64,000 nt of DNA from Penium margaritaceum (lineage: Eukaryota > Streptophyta > Zygnematophyceae > Desmidiales > Peniaceae), in NCBI GenBank assembly GCA_023375785.1, contig SZWC01000542.1, positions 119,179-183,178 on the forward strand, read 5' to 3'. Every line of letters starts with the position of its first letter. The first letter of the stretch is position 1. Below the pieces are notes generated by a model. It had not been told where the DNA came from, made no database searches, and worked only from the letters and a program-made list of their open reading frames with translations. The position numbers were made by a program, and so were the translations under genes. Below are positions 45,177 to 55,160 of this stretch, piece after piece.

Positions 45177-47235
45177 GCCGGTCTGGTTCTGCTGCTGCTG
45201 CTGCTGGTGTTGCTGACGTTGCTGTGACTGCTGCTGCTGTTGCTGTGGAGATTGCTGCTTTTGCTACTGGTGCTGCTGCTCCTTCTCTTGAACTTGAAGC
45301 ACTCTTTCTTGTAGTGCCCCTCTTTCTGGAAATAATGGCACTTGCCCTTCTTCTTGCCTCTCTACTGCCCGGACTGCTCCTGCTGCTGGTTGCGTGAGCC
45401 CATCGCCATGAAAGCTGCTTCACTGCTGCTGTTGCCGCCATTGCGTTTTGCGGCATTGCGACGCAGTTCCACCTGCACCAGGTGTATGCAGATGAAGTCG
45501 AGGTCGAGAGTTGGCTGGCACTCCAGCGTCTCTCGCACCGTGTTGTAGCTGGTTGGGAGTCCCCTCAGCAAGAGGAGGATGAAGCGCGTCTCTTCCACAG
45601 GGTTGCCGGCCGCTCTCAGCTGCTTCGCCAGCTCCTTTGCCCTGTCCAGGTACGCCTCCATCCCTTCACCACCCTCCATTTTCAGCGCCATCATCTTTTC
45701 CTCCAAAAGCATGAGGAATGCAGGATCCTTGCTCTCATACTTCTTGCACAACGTATCCCACCCCTCCTTTGTAGTAGCCTTGTCACTCACGTACAGAAGA
45801 TGCGGGTTGGAGATTGTGTTGACAAGCAACCTGTAGGCCTGCCTGTCCTTCTTCTTCCACTCCTCATACGCCGCCGCTGCAGCTGTATGTGAACTTGCAT
45901 CTGCTACACTTTTCTGCGGCGTCTTCCCCGCCACCACCTGAGCTGCGGTGATGCCTTTTGCCTGTGGAGGCGGAGCGCGCTCGTCGCCGCTCACCACCTC
46001 CCACAAGCCCCTCTCCTCCAAAAGGAGGCGGGTACGGATCTNAGGTCACGCACCATCTGCTTTGCTTGAAGCTGCTGCAAGGCGCTTATGCCGATGTGAC
46101 CGTAGCGCGCATGCCAGATCTCACCATCTGTTGCCTGCATCACTGCTGCAAGACTCTGCTCACGCGGGATCTTGGTCGCCCCCAGCAGGCGGTACATGTC
46201 GCCCTCCTTCACCGACCTGGCCAACTCCTCTCCTGTATCCTTGTTGAGGATGTAGCCATAGTCATCATCGAAGACGACGCGCAGTCCTGTGAATGCAGCA
46301 TTAGGTACGTACAGCACGCCATGGAACACTCCCACTTCAATGCCACGCGGGGTCTCCATCCACATCTCCACAATCCCAATTCTTTCTGCATATACCACCC
46401 GATCATCACCCAAAGCGATAGGACGGGGAGGGATGGACAGCAACTGCGTAAACCACTCCTTGTGGTGCGTCAGACTCTTGGTACACCCAGAGTCTTTGTA
46501 GCACACCAGATCTGCCTTCTCCTCCTGCGACATGTCAGACTTCGCCATGAAGAGGCGGTCGCGCACCTCCTTGGCCACGTTCATGTTGCCAAAATGGCGC
46601 ACGCCGGTCTGGTTCTGCTGCTGCTGCTGCTGGTGTTGCTGACGTTGCTGTGACTGCTGCTGCTGTTGCTGTGGAGATTGCTGCTTTTGCTACTGGTGCT
46701 GCTGCTCCTTCTCTTGAACTTGAAGCACTCTTTCTTGTAGTGCCCCTCTTTCTGGAAATAATGGCACTTGCCCTTCTTCTTGCCTCTCTNTTCAGCGCCA
46801 TCATCTTTTCCTCCAAAAGCATGAGGAATGCAGGATCCTTGCTCTCATACTTCTTGCACAACGTATCCCACCCCTCCTTTGTAGTAGCCTTGTCACTCAC
46901 GTACAGAAGATGCGGGTTGGAGATTGTGTTGACAAGCAACCTGTAGGCCTGCCTGTCCTTCTTCTTCCACTCCTCATACGCCGCCGCTGCAGCTGTATGT
47001 GAACTTGCATCTGCTACACTTTTCTGCGGCGTCTTCCCCGCCACCACCTGAGCTGCGGTGATGCCTTTTGCCTGTGGAGGCGGAGCGCGCTCGTCGCCGC
47101 TCACCACCTCCCACAAGCCCCTCTCCTCCAAAAGGAGGCGGGTACGGATCTACCAAAACGTGAAGTTGGCGCGTCCTTCCAGCCTCTCCAAGGGCTGGGC
47201 TGCTGTTACCACGCCTGCTGCTGCCATTTTGAGCT
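45177..47235 (-). pseudogene. A3 gag region, duplicated in the assembly
   Basis: UBN2-type gag with the same motifs as A2 (GLWEVVSGDERAPP, YEEWKKKDRQAYRLL, WDTLCKKYESKD) plus the Gln-rich and CCHC-knuckle segments. The start lies near 47228 on the minus strand. Because parts of gag and protease appear twice around Ns at 46042 and 46790, the true span is shorter than shown. Confidence 0.8.
46043..47153. other. Duplicated sequence between single-N joins
   Basis: 46043-46789 repeats about 44608-45361, and 46791-47153 repeats about 45679-46041, with no difference I can see. Single Ns sit at 46042 and 46790; the N at 45024 is also flanked by a short repeat (CCACTCC N AACCACTCC). Perfect identity beside older 4%-diverged LTRs points to an assembly artefact. 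Confidence 0.85.
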
Positions 47236-47869
47236 TTGGTGATGCTCAACGTTGCCCTTGGGTGGCGGCGCTACCCCTGCTTCTGCTGCTGCTTCTACCA
47301 GAAATCTGTCTCACAGAAAATGGATTGTAGATGGCAGCAGACTGGGAATTTTGAGAAACGCAGCCCACCACTAGAAAATTCAGCTCAAAACCTTTCAGAT
47401 CGACCCATAAAATAGGGTCATCAACAGGGGATTTTGAAAGATATGCCCTCTTGAAAACAGGGTATGCTTCTGCTCCTACTCCAACTCAGACCAGCCAGCT
47501 TGTAGACGGCGTTACTCCCAAACGAATCAATGGAATGCAAATATTTTTGCACCAATGGAAATCTTAGGAAAAATACTACAATTTGCATGTGCCACTTTTT
47601 AAGTTTGACAAAGAAACAAGAGAGTTATGGTCATCACAAGCCGACAGTCTTACTCATAGAGAAGAGTGTAGCCCTGGCCGACCTCGTTTTGAGCATAACT
47701 CTCAATCCGACCGTTGGATTTTTGCGATCTTGGGCTCGTTGGAAAGCTTGTCTTGCGAACTTGAAGATCCAGTGGTTGATTGTCAAATTTGGTCAATGTT
47801 TGACCCTAACCCGTCACTCTCAAACTGACGGCCTGTGCTAGCTGAATCTGGCAGAATCTGGCAGAATCT

Positions 47870-47882
47870 GGCTCTGATACCA
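47870..47882 (-). other. Primer-binding site of A3
   Basis: Minus strand TGGTATCAGAGCC, two bases inside the 5' LTR; an exact match to the canonical plant copia site for the 3' end of initiator tRNA-Met. The leader from here down to about 47230 has no other named feature. Confidence 0.9.
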
Positions 47883-47884
47883 AA

Positions 47885-48622
47885 TGTTGGATCTGGAGGA
47901 GAGAGGGAGTCTTGGAGCAGCGGGCATGTGGGACTGAAAGGGCATCCCTTGTGCGAAAGAATGGTTGTTAAATCACTCAAAATGATGGAGTACATATAGA
48001 GCTAGAGCTTGGGCAAGTCAGCCCTCTCACAAGCCACACCACTTAGCCATGGAGGCTAAGGCTCACACACTAGAGTCCACAATCTCACACAAGAGAGGAA
48101 ATCAGCCCAACAATCAGGCTGACCAGTCACACACGACCTAGAGAGCTAGAGAATGCTCTCATGGCACACTCCTAGTGGTCACATCACCCACAAACCCATG
48201 GAGAATCGCCATGTGTCCATGGCTAGCACACAAGGATCTTACCTCACCTAAAATGTAAGGAGAGGTACCTTTATCCTAGTCAGCACACTCTGACAAGGCA
48301 ATCCTAAGACCAAGGACCTTTTTGGATATTTCTCCCATCAGGTATTGACCCTGGACCTCTTGCCTTTTTCTTTTCTCAGGCTAAGGCATGGAGCCATTGC
48401 CCATGGCCACCTCGACATCGGCGGTCCATGACCCCTGAAACTTCGGAAATTCATATCTCCTAATCCGACTGTTGGATCGGCCTGAAACTTGGACCGTAGA
48501 TAATTTGCCACCTGATCTTTCCAATGGTGAAGACGGATTGATGATTGGAGCAGGCATCTGGAAGTTTCCTGGAACTTTCTCCTGTGGACCTGAAACTGAG
48601 CCGGACGGCTCCTTTCCCAACA
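47885..48622 (-). repeat. 5' LTR of copia A3
   Basis: 738 bp, TGTTGGATC to CCCAACA on the plus strand, followed directly by the GCTTT duplication. Confidence 0.92.
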
Positions 48623-51260
48623 GCTTTTGCGCCTACTCCTTTGTCTTTTTGTGCCTAACATTAATCTATTTGCATCCCTTTGCAACACCAACCTCAGTTC
48701 CTCCTTCTGCCCCCTTGGGGATTTGAGGGTGCAGATGGTGCCTTCCTCCATGCTGCCTCTGCCTCCTCTTTCTCTCCTTGAATCTTGCGTGCTACCTGGG
48801 CCTGCCTTCGTGCCTCTTTCCTCCTATCCTGGTTTATTGCTTCTGCTTCCTTCAGTTTCTTCTCCACATCTCGGACCTGATTCGCCAGTATTGCAGTGAC
48901 ACCTGGGTCTTATCTTTCCATGGTCCGCACGTGTTGGTTCTCCTTGGCCGCATGCAGGACAAGTATTGCGACCCATTCTTCTACACCTGCTGCATCCTTT
49001 TCGGTGTCATCCGCCAACTCCGCCACCAAGCTTGCCTGTTCCTCGACGAAGGGTGGGTTCTCCGCATAGTGGGTGAAACACATGGCCACTTTATTTCTCC
49101 ATGGTTCCCAGTATCCCTTGAAAAGGTAGTTGCAAACGTAGGTGCTCTGTTGCGGATATTTACGCCTCCACTTCTGTATAACGTCATGCGGATGATAACC
49201 CTATTGCCATTGGGGCAGGTTGTTGCGCTAGGTGGTAGGCATGGCTTCGGTCCCCTTGCACTGGGTATGCAAACTGAGGAGATGGGCGCGGACGAATTCC
49301 ATATGAAAAAGTTGGTATCGGTAGAGGGTTCACTCATTGAAGTCTCTGCATACTGCTTACCACCACATTCATGCTCCTTCTAGCTCAGGTTCATTCGTGG
49401 GTTTGTCCAACATAGTCATCAGCCTGTCACAGCTCTTGAGGGGTGGTCCCCCTATCATGTTGTGTGATATAGAGTGCATTTCTTGCCTCAGCACAAGAAT
49501 CCCCATGGTCTTGAGCATTTACAGTGGTTTTGCTTCCGCGGAGAATGACTGTATCTCAATGGCTACCTTTCAGAGGTACAGGGGCCACTCATCGGTGTAC
49601 AGATCAAATTGTAGGCGGGGTTTCTTGAATAGTTATGCATGTGTCTAGAGGCTAGTACGTCCTATCCATTGTCGCTGCTTCTAAACTTCCTCCCCTACCC
49701 CTATGCTTTCTTCAGAGCATTCATTGCCTGATAGGAAGTCACCAAATAGGCTCATTATACTTACTCCCTCATCCCATACTACATTTATTGCACCTCGTGA
49801 TGTCCTAGGTGGGTATGTGTTTTGCGTGTTCCTCCGGGAACTCTAACACAAAGAACTATGGGACTGGCGAGCCCAGCAACCTCCGCAAGTCCTGTGGAAT
49901 GTGTTTGCGGTCGTTGTGGCACTGTAGCCTGGCTCCAGCATTAGTAGACCCTGCTGGAGGCAAGATGGCAAGTGCAACCCCCTTTCTAATGAGCGTGGTC
50001 TCCACGCGTTTGCGGCCTCGGCCACGACCGACTACATGGGCCGCAGGGACAACCCGTTGAGTGTGCTGTTGTCATGTCATGGTTGACTCTCGAGGTTGTG
50101 GTATTGGGATAGGTGTTGGAAGTATAAGTCGATGGCAAGTGAACAATCGCATCAAAGATTGCACATTGCATCGGCAATGAGGCTGAGAACACCCGCCCCA
50201 CGTAATATATTGGCTTGATGTGGCACGAGCTAGTCAACTGCCTGGAGGATGTTCTATGTTCGCGGTGCGCTAGCATGGACCATACAGGCGACAAGAACGT
50301 TGATAACCTAGATGGGTAGCATGTCAATGTATTCGCTGGGGACATCTAGATCACCAGATGCCAAGGAGAAACGCAGCGGATGATGTGAACCAGGAAAAGA
50401 CCACGGACAAGGCGCATGGTGACGGTGATATGTGTGGCTCCGGTGTCGACAATGGTCGTGAACTTGTGGCCGCAGATCCATGCATTGCACCATGCAACCG
50501 ATGGTGTCTGGTTCAGTTTAGGTGGTGTTCACGGAAGCCGAGGTTCCCAGCGGAGGCTGGAAGGAAGAATAGCCATAGCAGCATCCATGTGCAGATCACG
50601 GACGCAGAGATGCAGATGGCAGATCCCCGGGGGGCGGTGGGATTGCATGTGAGGCAAATGCCCACACGTTCCAGGTCAACATTTATGATTGTGAAAACTT
50701 TGGCCACTGTGTTTGCACCGTGGGAATGGAGGGTGAGGTAGTCGATCATGGGGACCGAGAGAAGGGGGTCTCAAAAGGGGCCGAAGATGTAGAGGTCGGT
50801 GGTGGATATGGTTGAGGGAGTAGCGGGAGAAGGAGTCGAGAGAGGATGACAAGGACGAGGGTAGAGTGGTACTATTGTTTCCTATCTGGTGATTGCCTCA
50901 GGATCACACTAGAAACATTCCCACACGTCTCACGCTCGGAGAGATTCAAAGCAATAGCAAGTGCGGCGGTGCATGTGATAGGTACCACTGGGTTGTGCAG
51001 GTAGGGAAATGGATTTAGTAGAGCATCCGCAGATGTCCGTGCCCAGAGTGAGGGATGCAGCGGGAACCCGGTTCTCGAAAGACAAGATAGAGGGGTCATG
51101 GGGCCAGCTGCTTCTCGTGGGTTGTGAAGTCACGAGCAACTCTTTCCCTGGCGCACTCCATCCCATCAATTGAGGTGGCTGCGGCCAGAGGAACCTCATC
51201 CTCAAAAGTGAGTGTGATAGTGCGCCATCCTTTGCTCGGAAGCCGAGAGAGGGCATCCTC
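48623..51260 (-). mobile_element. Decayed gypsy sequence right of A3
   Basis: Continuation of the gypsy block. On the minus strand about 48640-49250 encodes a charged coiled-coil-like stretch (FVEEQASLVAELADD, HAAKENQHVRTMERQ, VRDVEKKLKEAEAIK) that resembles gag of large plant gypsy elements. A protease-like TTIVDTGATHI with DTG codons at 50439-50447 lies further upstream. The rest has no motif I recognise. Many breaks. Confidence 0.45.
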
Positions 51261-51269
51261 ATGCCAGTT

Positions 51270-51670
51270 GGCCAGTACGGGTTGATATTATATGCAGATA
51301 TTGTAGCTCTGAAGGAGAATTGACCACTTTGTCACAATCCCTTCGTGATTCTAGGTGGCGAAGAGCCATTGTTGCATCTGATAATTTGTGTAGATTGTGA
51401 AGGGTTAACCATTCTTGATATGGTCGCGGAAGTATGCTAGTGCCCATAGGACGGCCAGACACTCAGCCTTGACTGGTGGGTATTTACTTTCCACCTCAAT
51501 GAGGGCCAGACTTATGTATGCGATGACCCTCTGGACTTTTTGCTCCGCTTCTTAGGATAGGATAGCGCCCAGGCCCTCGCGGGACCAATCTGTCATGATG
51601 AGAAAGGGGAGGTTGAAGTCGGTGAACTCCAGTATTGGTGCCGTGATCAGGCTGCTTTTGATTTCTTCCC
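51270..51670 (-). pseudogene. Ty3/gypsy RNase H region
   Basis: Reads KYPPVKAECLAVLWALAYFRDHI, PFTIYTNYQ and a closing EDALSRLPS, the standard gypsy RNase H order (YPxxExExLAVxxAL ... DALSR). It lies directly downstream of the RT in the same direction. Broken copy. Confidence 0.7.
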
Positions 51671-51677
51671 ATGTTGC

Positions 51678-52380
51678 TTAACACACAACTGTCCAAGTAA
51701 AGTCCGTGTCGTGATGCGTCAACTGCTGGAGTGGGTGAACAAAATCGGCATGATTACGAACAAACCGCAAGTAGAATGAGACAAAGCCCCAAAAAAAATT
51801 GACCTGTCCAGAGGAGGTGGGTTGTTGCCATTCCTTGAATGCTTCAATCTTCTCAGGGTCCGTGGTGATGCCTTTTGCACTCATGATGAATCCAAGGAAA
51901 TCCATCTGTTCTACGCCGCTGATGCACTTTGAAGGTTTGAGTTTGATATTTGTGTGGTGAAGAACGAAGAACGCCGCATCAAGGGAGAAGAGGCCCTCAT
52001 CAAAGGAACGTACCGCAACTAGCACATTGTTGATATAGTAACTCACGTCGGGGAGGTTGCGGAGGGTGGTATCCATGACACGCTGGAACGTGGCGGTGGT
52101 ATTGCATTGGCCAAAGGACATGCGTGTAAAGGCATAGAGGTCCTCAAGGGTAACAAAAGCGGTCTTAGGAATGAAGCTCGGGTGCATCGGGATGGCATAG
52201 AAAGCAGACTTGACGTCTAGCTTTGCAAACCAACTACGGCCCTTGTGTCGCTCCTGAACTTCCATAATCAGCGGCCTGGGATAAGCGTCCTCCTTCATGA
52301 CATGGTTGAGATTGTAGAAGTCGAAACATAATTGCTAGCTGCCATCCGGCCTCCCTATAATGACTAGATCGCGGACCTCG
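51678..52380 (-). pseudogene. Ty3/gypsy reverse transcriptase region
   Basis: Starts with VRDLVIIGRPDGS and DAYPRPLIMEVQ, then WFAKLDVKSAFYAIPMHP, KTAFVTLEDLYAFTRMSFGQC, FQRVMDTTLRNLPDV, KPSKCISGVEQMDFLGF and ITTDPEKIEAFKEW. This is the gypsy RT fingerprint including the thumb region. It belongs to the copy whose protease is near 52500 and RNase H near 51470. Fossil. Confidence 0.85.
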
Positions 52381-52439
52381 CCTTCCCTCGCGTTGAAGCC
52401 TCCCAACGTGTTGTTGAACATGTTTTCGGCGGGAAGGAC

Positions 52440-52560
52440 CTGGTTCGTCCATCCCACCACGGTAAGCACACAGAGAGCGCTCGTGGTATGTGTGGTACCC
52501 GTGTCAATGATGGCAAGGAACATTTTGCCCAGGATCCAAACGTTGTAGCACAGTACCTCA
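52440..52560 (-). pseudogene. Gypsy aspartic protease-like segment
   Basis: KMFLAIIDTGTTHTTSALCVLTV, with DTG codons at 52498-52506, lies just upstream of the RT. The hydrophobic-hydrophobic-DTG-T/S-T pattern fits retropepsins. Small and part of a broken pol. Confidence 0.6.
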
Positions 52561-53599
52561 TAGTAGGTATCATCGTGTCGCGGCAGTTTGAGTGCTTGCC
52601 AAGCCCATCTCATGTCGATCACATTGAGAGAGATGTGGATCGTGGGATCCTCTTTGATTTTGCGGTTATTCCCAATGTTGGCAGGCATCAGTTGCTCACA
52701 GGGGAGTTCAATGCCCACAAGAACAAGGCACTGGACTGACCTTCGGAAGCAGGCATCAACCCTCTGTTGTGATCTCAGGATGAAGTTAGACATACTCAAG
52801 GAAGGAGACACTGGCTACAGGCTGGGTGAAGATGGCTTCTACAGGATTCCAGGGCACATGGGAGACAAGAGGGAGTGTCACGGATGATTGTGATGCTATG
52901 ACTGGGATTGTCTATGATGGAGGGCTCACAACCATCAGGAGAGAAAATTTCTTCGTTGGTGCTTCTAGGGATGCTGCCGCCGTCCCCTTGTAGTCGGCAT
53001 GTGGTCAAACAGATCATGCAACAATTGCTCCCTGTACGATAGCATCTTGTTGCTCTCCATGCCGATGGAGCTCTCTGGATATCCATCTTCTCTTGTCGTG
53101 TCCATCCCCCCAACTCAGATGCTCTGGCTGTATCAATCTGCTACTTCTCATGCTCATTTGGTATCTGTTCTGTGGTTTTTTGGCATCCATTAGCATGCCA
53201 AACCAAAAAATTTGCGTACCAGCTACACGTGTTATGTTAGTTCTTGGAGCGGTTGGGCTAGCTTCCAGGGTTGGTAGAATTGGCCCTAACTGGTTTGGTG
53301 CCATCGCCGCGGCTGCCCCATGTGTGTCAACAGCTCCTTGTGTGTGCTGGTTTGGTTACGGCTGATTTTTCCAGTGGCAGTTTTGTTCAACGTCGTACTG
53401 GCGCCATTGCTCCACCTCGGAGTGTTGTGCATGAGGTGCCGGCTCCCTTCGGAATCATGGGCAGTGTGCTTGAAGATACTCAAAGCAGCCACAGATATGG
53501 CAGGGCTTTCGTGGTGGGGCTTTGCCATGGGCTGCCCCACTAGTAGTTATTGATGATAGTGTGGGTGATGATTATTTCCTTGTAGTGTGGAGCTATTTG

Positions 53600-55160
53600 T
53601 ATCTGTCCGTGGAGTCAGCTATAGCCTCTTGAAGGCTATAGCTGATGTGCGTGTAGATCTCCTCTAAGAGTGCGCCCATCAAATTTTGTAGCACAATCCA
53701 CAAGGGTAGGCGTTTTCCTTCCGGACTCTTGGCAACAGTGTATCAAAGGAGGAACTTTTCCATAATGCGCTGTATGTTGTCTCCTTCTTTCATAGCATCT
53801 TTCTCAACCTTGGAGCGTGCTTTCTCTTTCTGAGAGGTCAGAATGGTGCGATGAGGGCATTACTGTAGTCCTCATAGGTGGTGAAGGGTTTCCGCATATA
53901 GTACCAGTCCGCTGCAGCGCATTGCAGGAGTAGTTCAGCCGTGGCTTGCAAAAGATCAAATGGGATGCGCCTAATGGCAGCCTCCACGGATATCTAGTGA
54001 AGTTATTGCCAAGGGTCATTGCGTGCCATGCCGGTGAAGGTGTCCATCCGTGGCATATGAGCTAAGTCAGTTCAATTGAACTTGGGGAGGGGAATATTGC
54101 TGTGGTTTGTGGCGCCCGCAATGATCTTGGTCTGAGTGATGGCGAGGGAAGAATGAGGGACATAGGCGGTGGAGATGGCTATCAGAGCAGCATCAGTAAC
54201 AAACGTGGCGGCTGCTGGCGGACCTTGATCGTGCACCTGGCCGATCGTCCTGGACTGCGTCTAGTACACTTAACATCTGGTTGGTGATGTTCCCGTAGAG
54301 GGTTCTCCCATATTGTACGATAGACTCTGCATCCTAGGCATAGATCTTTATTGTGTTTTTGCACTCCAATACAGGGTAGACTTGCTTTGTTGTGCTGAGT
54401 GATAGGGGGTCTGGCTCTATTGCGGAGTGATCATGTTCGGGGGATCATGCAGAGGACCCTACGCCTCGTGACTCGATATCGGACTCTAGAGCGTAGACTT
54501 TGGTGCATGTTGCCACCCTGGACCAACAGGTGAATGGTATCCACTCAAGTGGGGTGTTTGAGTCATCCGAATCGGATGGAGGGGGAGTTGGTAGCATTGC
54601 CTACTCGTGGGACAGAAGAAGTGGGTCTAGGGAAGGGACGTCTGGTAAGGCTGTTGAGGAGAGGGCCAACTTTAACCTGTGGAAAAAGAGGCAACAGACT
54701 CAGTTCCATTTGGATTTGAATGGACCGGAGTCTTCAAGCTAGCCAAATTCGCTGGCCACAGATGGGGCAGAGTATCGGTCCCAAGAGCGTGATCCCCCTG
54801 CCGTGGTTGTGTATGAAACATCCCAATTGGAGGCATTGTGGAAGCTGAAGTTATGGTTGTCTGGTTGGGTGCAAGGTGGAACTGCTGTTGCTGTTGTTGC
54901 TGTTGCGGCATGCTTGGAGGATGAGGTTACAGAGGAGCCTGATGCGTTTGCTGAATTGTTCCAGAGTAGAGGATGTATGGGTGGTACTGCCATCCTACGC
55001 AGGGATGCGGGGAAGCTGCTTTTGATGCTGTTGGCATTCCGCAAGCCGGCCAAACCCGTGCATAGGTTACTTGCAATTGGTGGCCCTGAGATGGTGAGGC
55101 AGAAGCCACTGGGGTGGTAAAGCCTGGGAGAGCCATTCTGGAGTGGGAGGATACCTCCAT
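53600..55160 (-). pseudogene. Gypsy gag-like region (tentative)
   Basis: On the minus strand 53800-54080 reads DTFTGMARNDPW and YYMRKPFTTYEDYSNALIAPF, resembling a retrotransposon capsid (a tract like a short linker then TWEDF...F). Upstream, 54670-55160 is Gln-, Ser- and Pro-rich low-complexity sequence including a Q run near 54885-54908, as seen at the N-terminus of plant gypsy gag. The position upstream of protease and RT fits. 52600-53600 shows nothing I can name. Tentative. Confidence 0.35.

Larger units (their letters stand above)
41149..48622 (-). mobile_element. Copia element A3, near full length
   Basis: A minus-strand family A copia element. LTRs are at 41149-41886 (3') and 47885-48622 (5'), both 738 bp, with about 29 differences by eye (3.9%), so slightly older than A2 at the same rate. 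Primer site, gag, protease, integrase, RT and RNase H are all present in order. The apparent length (7474 bp) is inflated by duplicated blocks around single Ns (45024, 46042, 46790). Two or three breaks are likely apart from these joins. It sits in gypsy sequence with duplication GCTTT. Confidence 0.92.
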
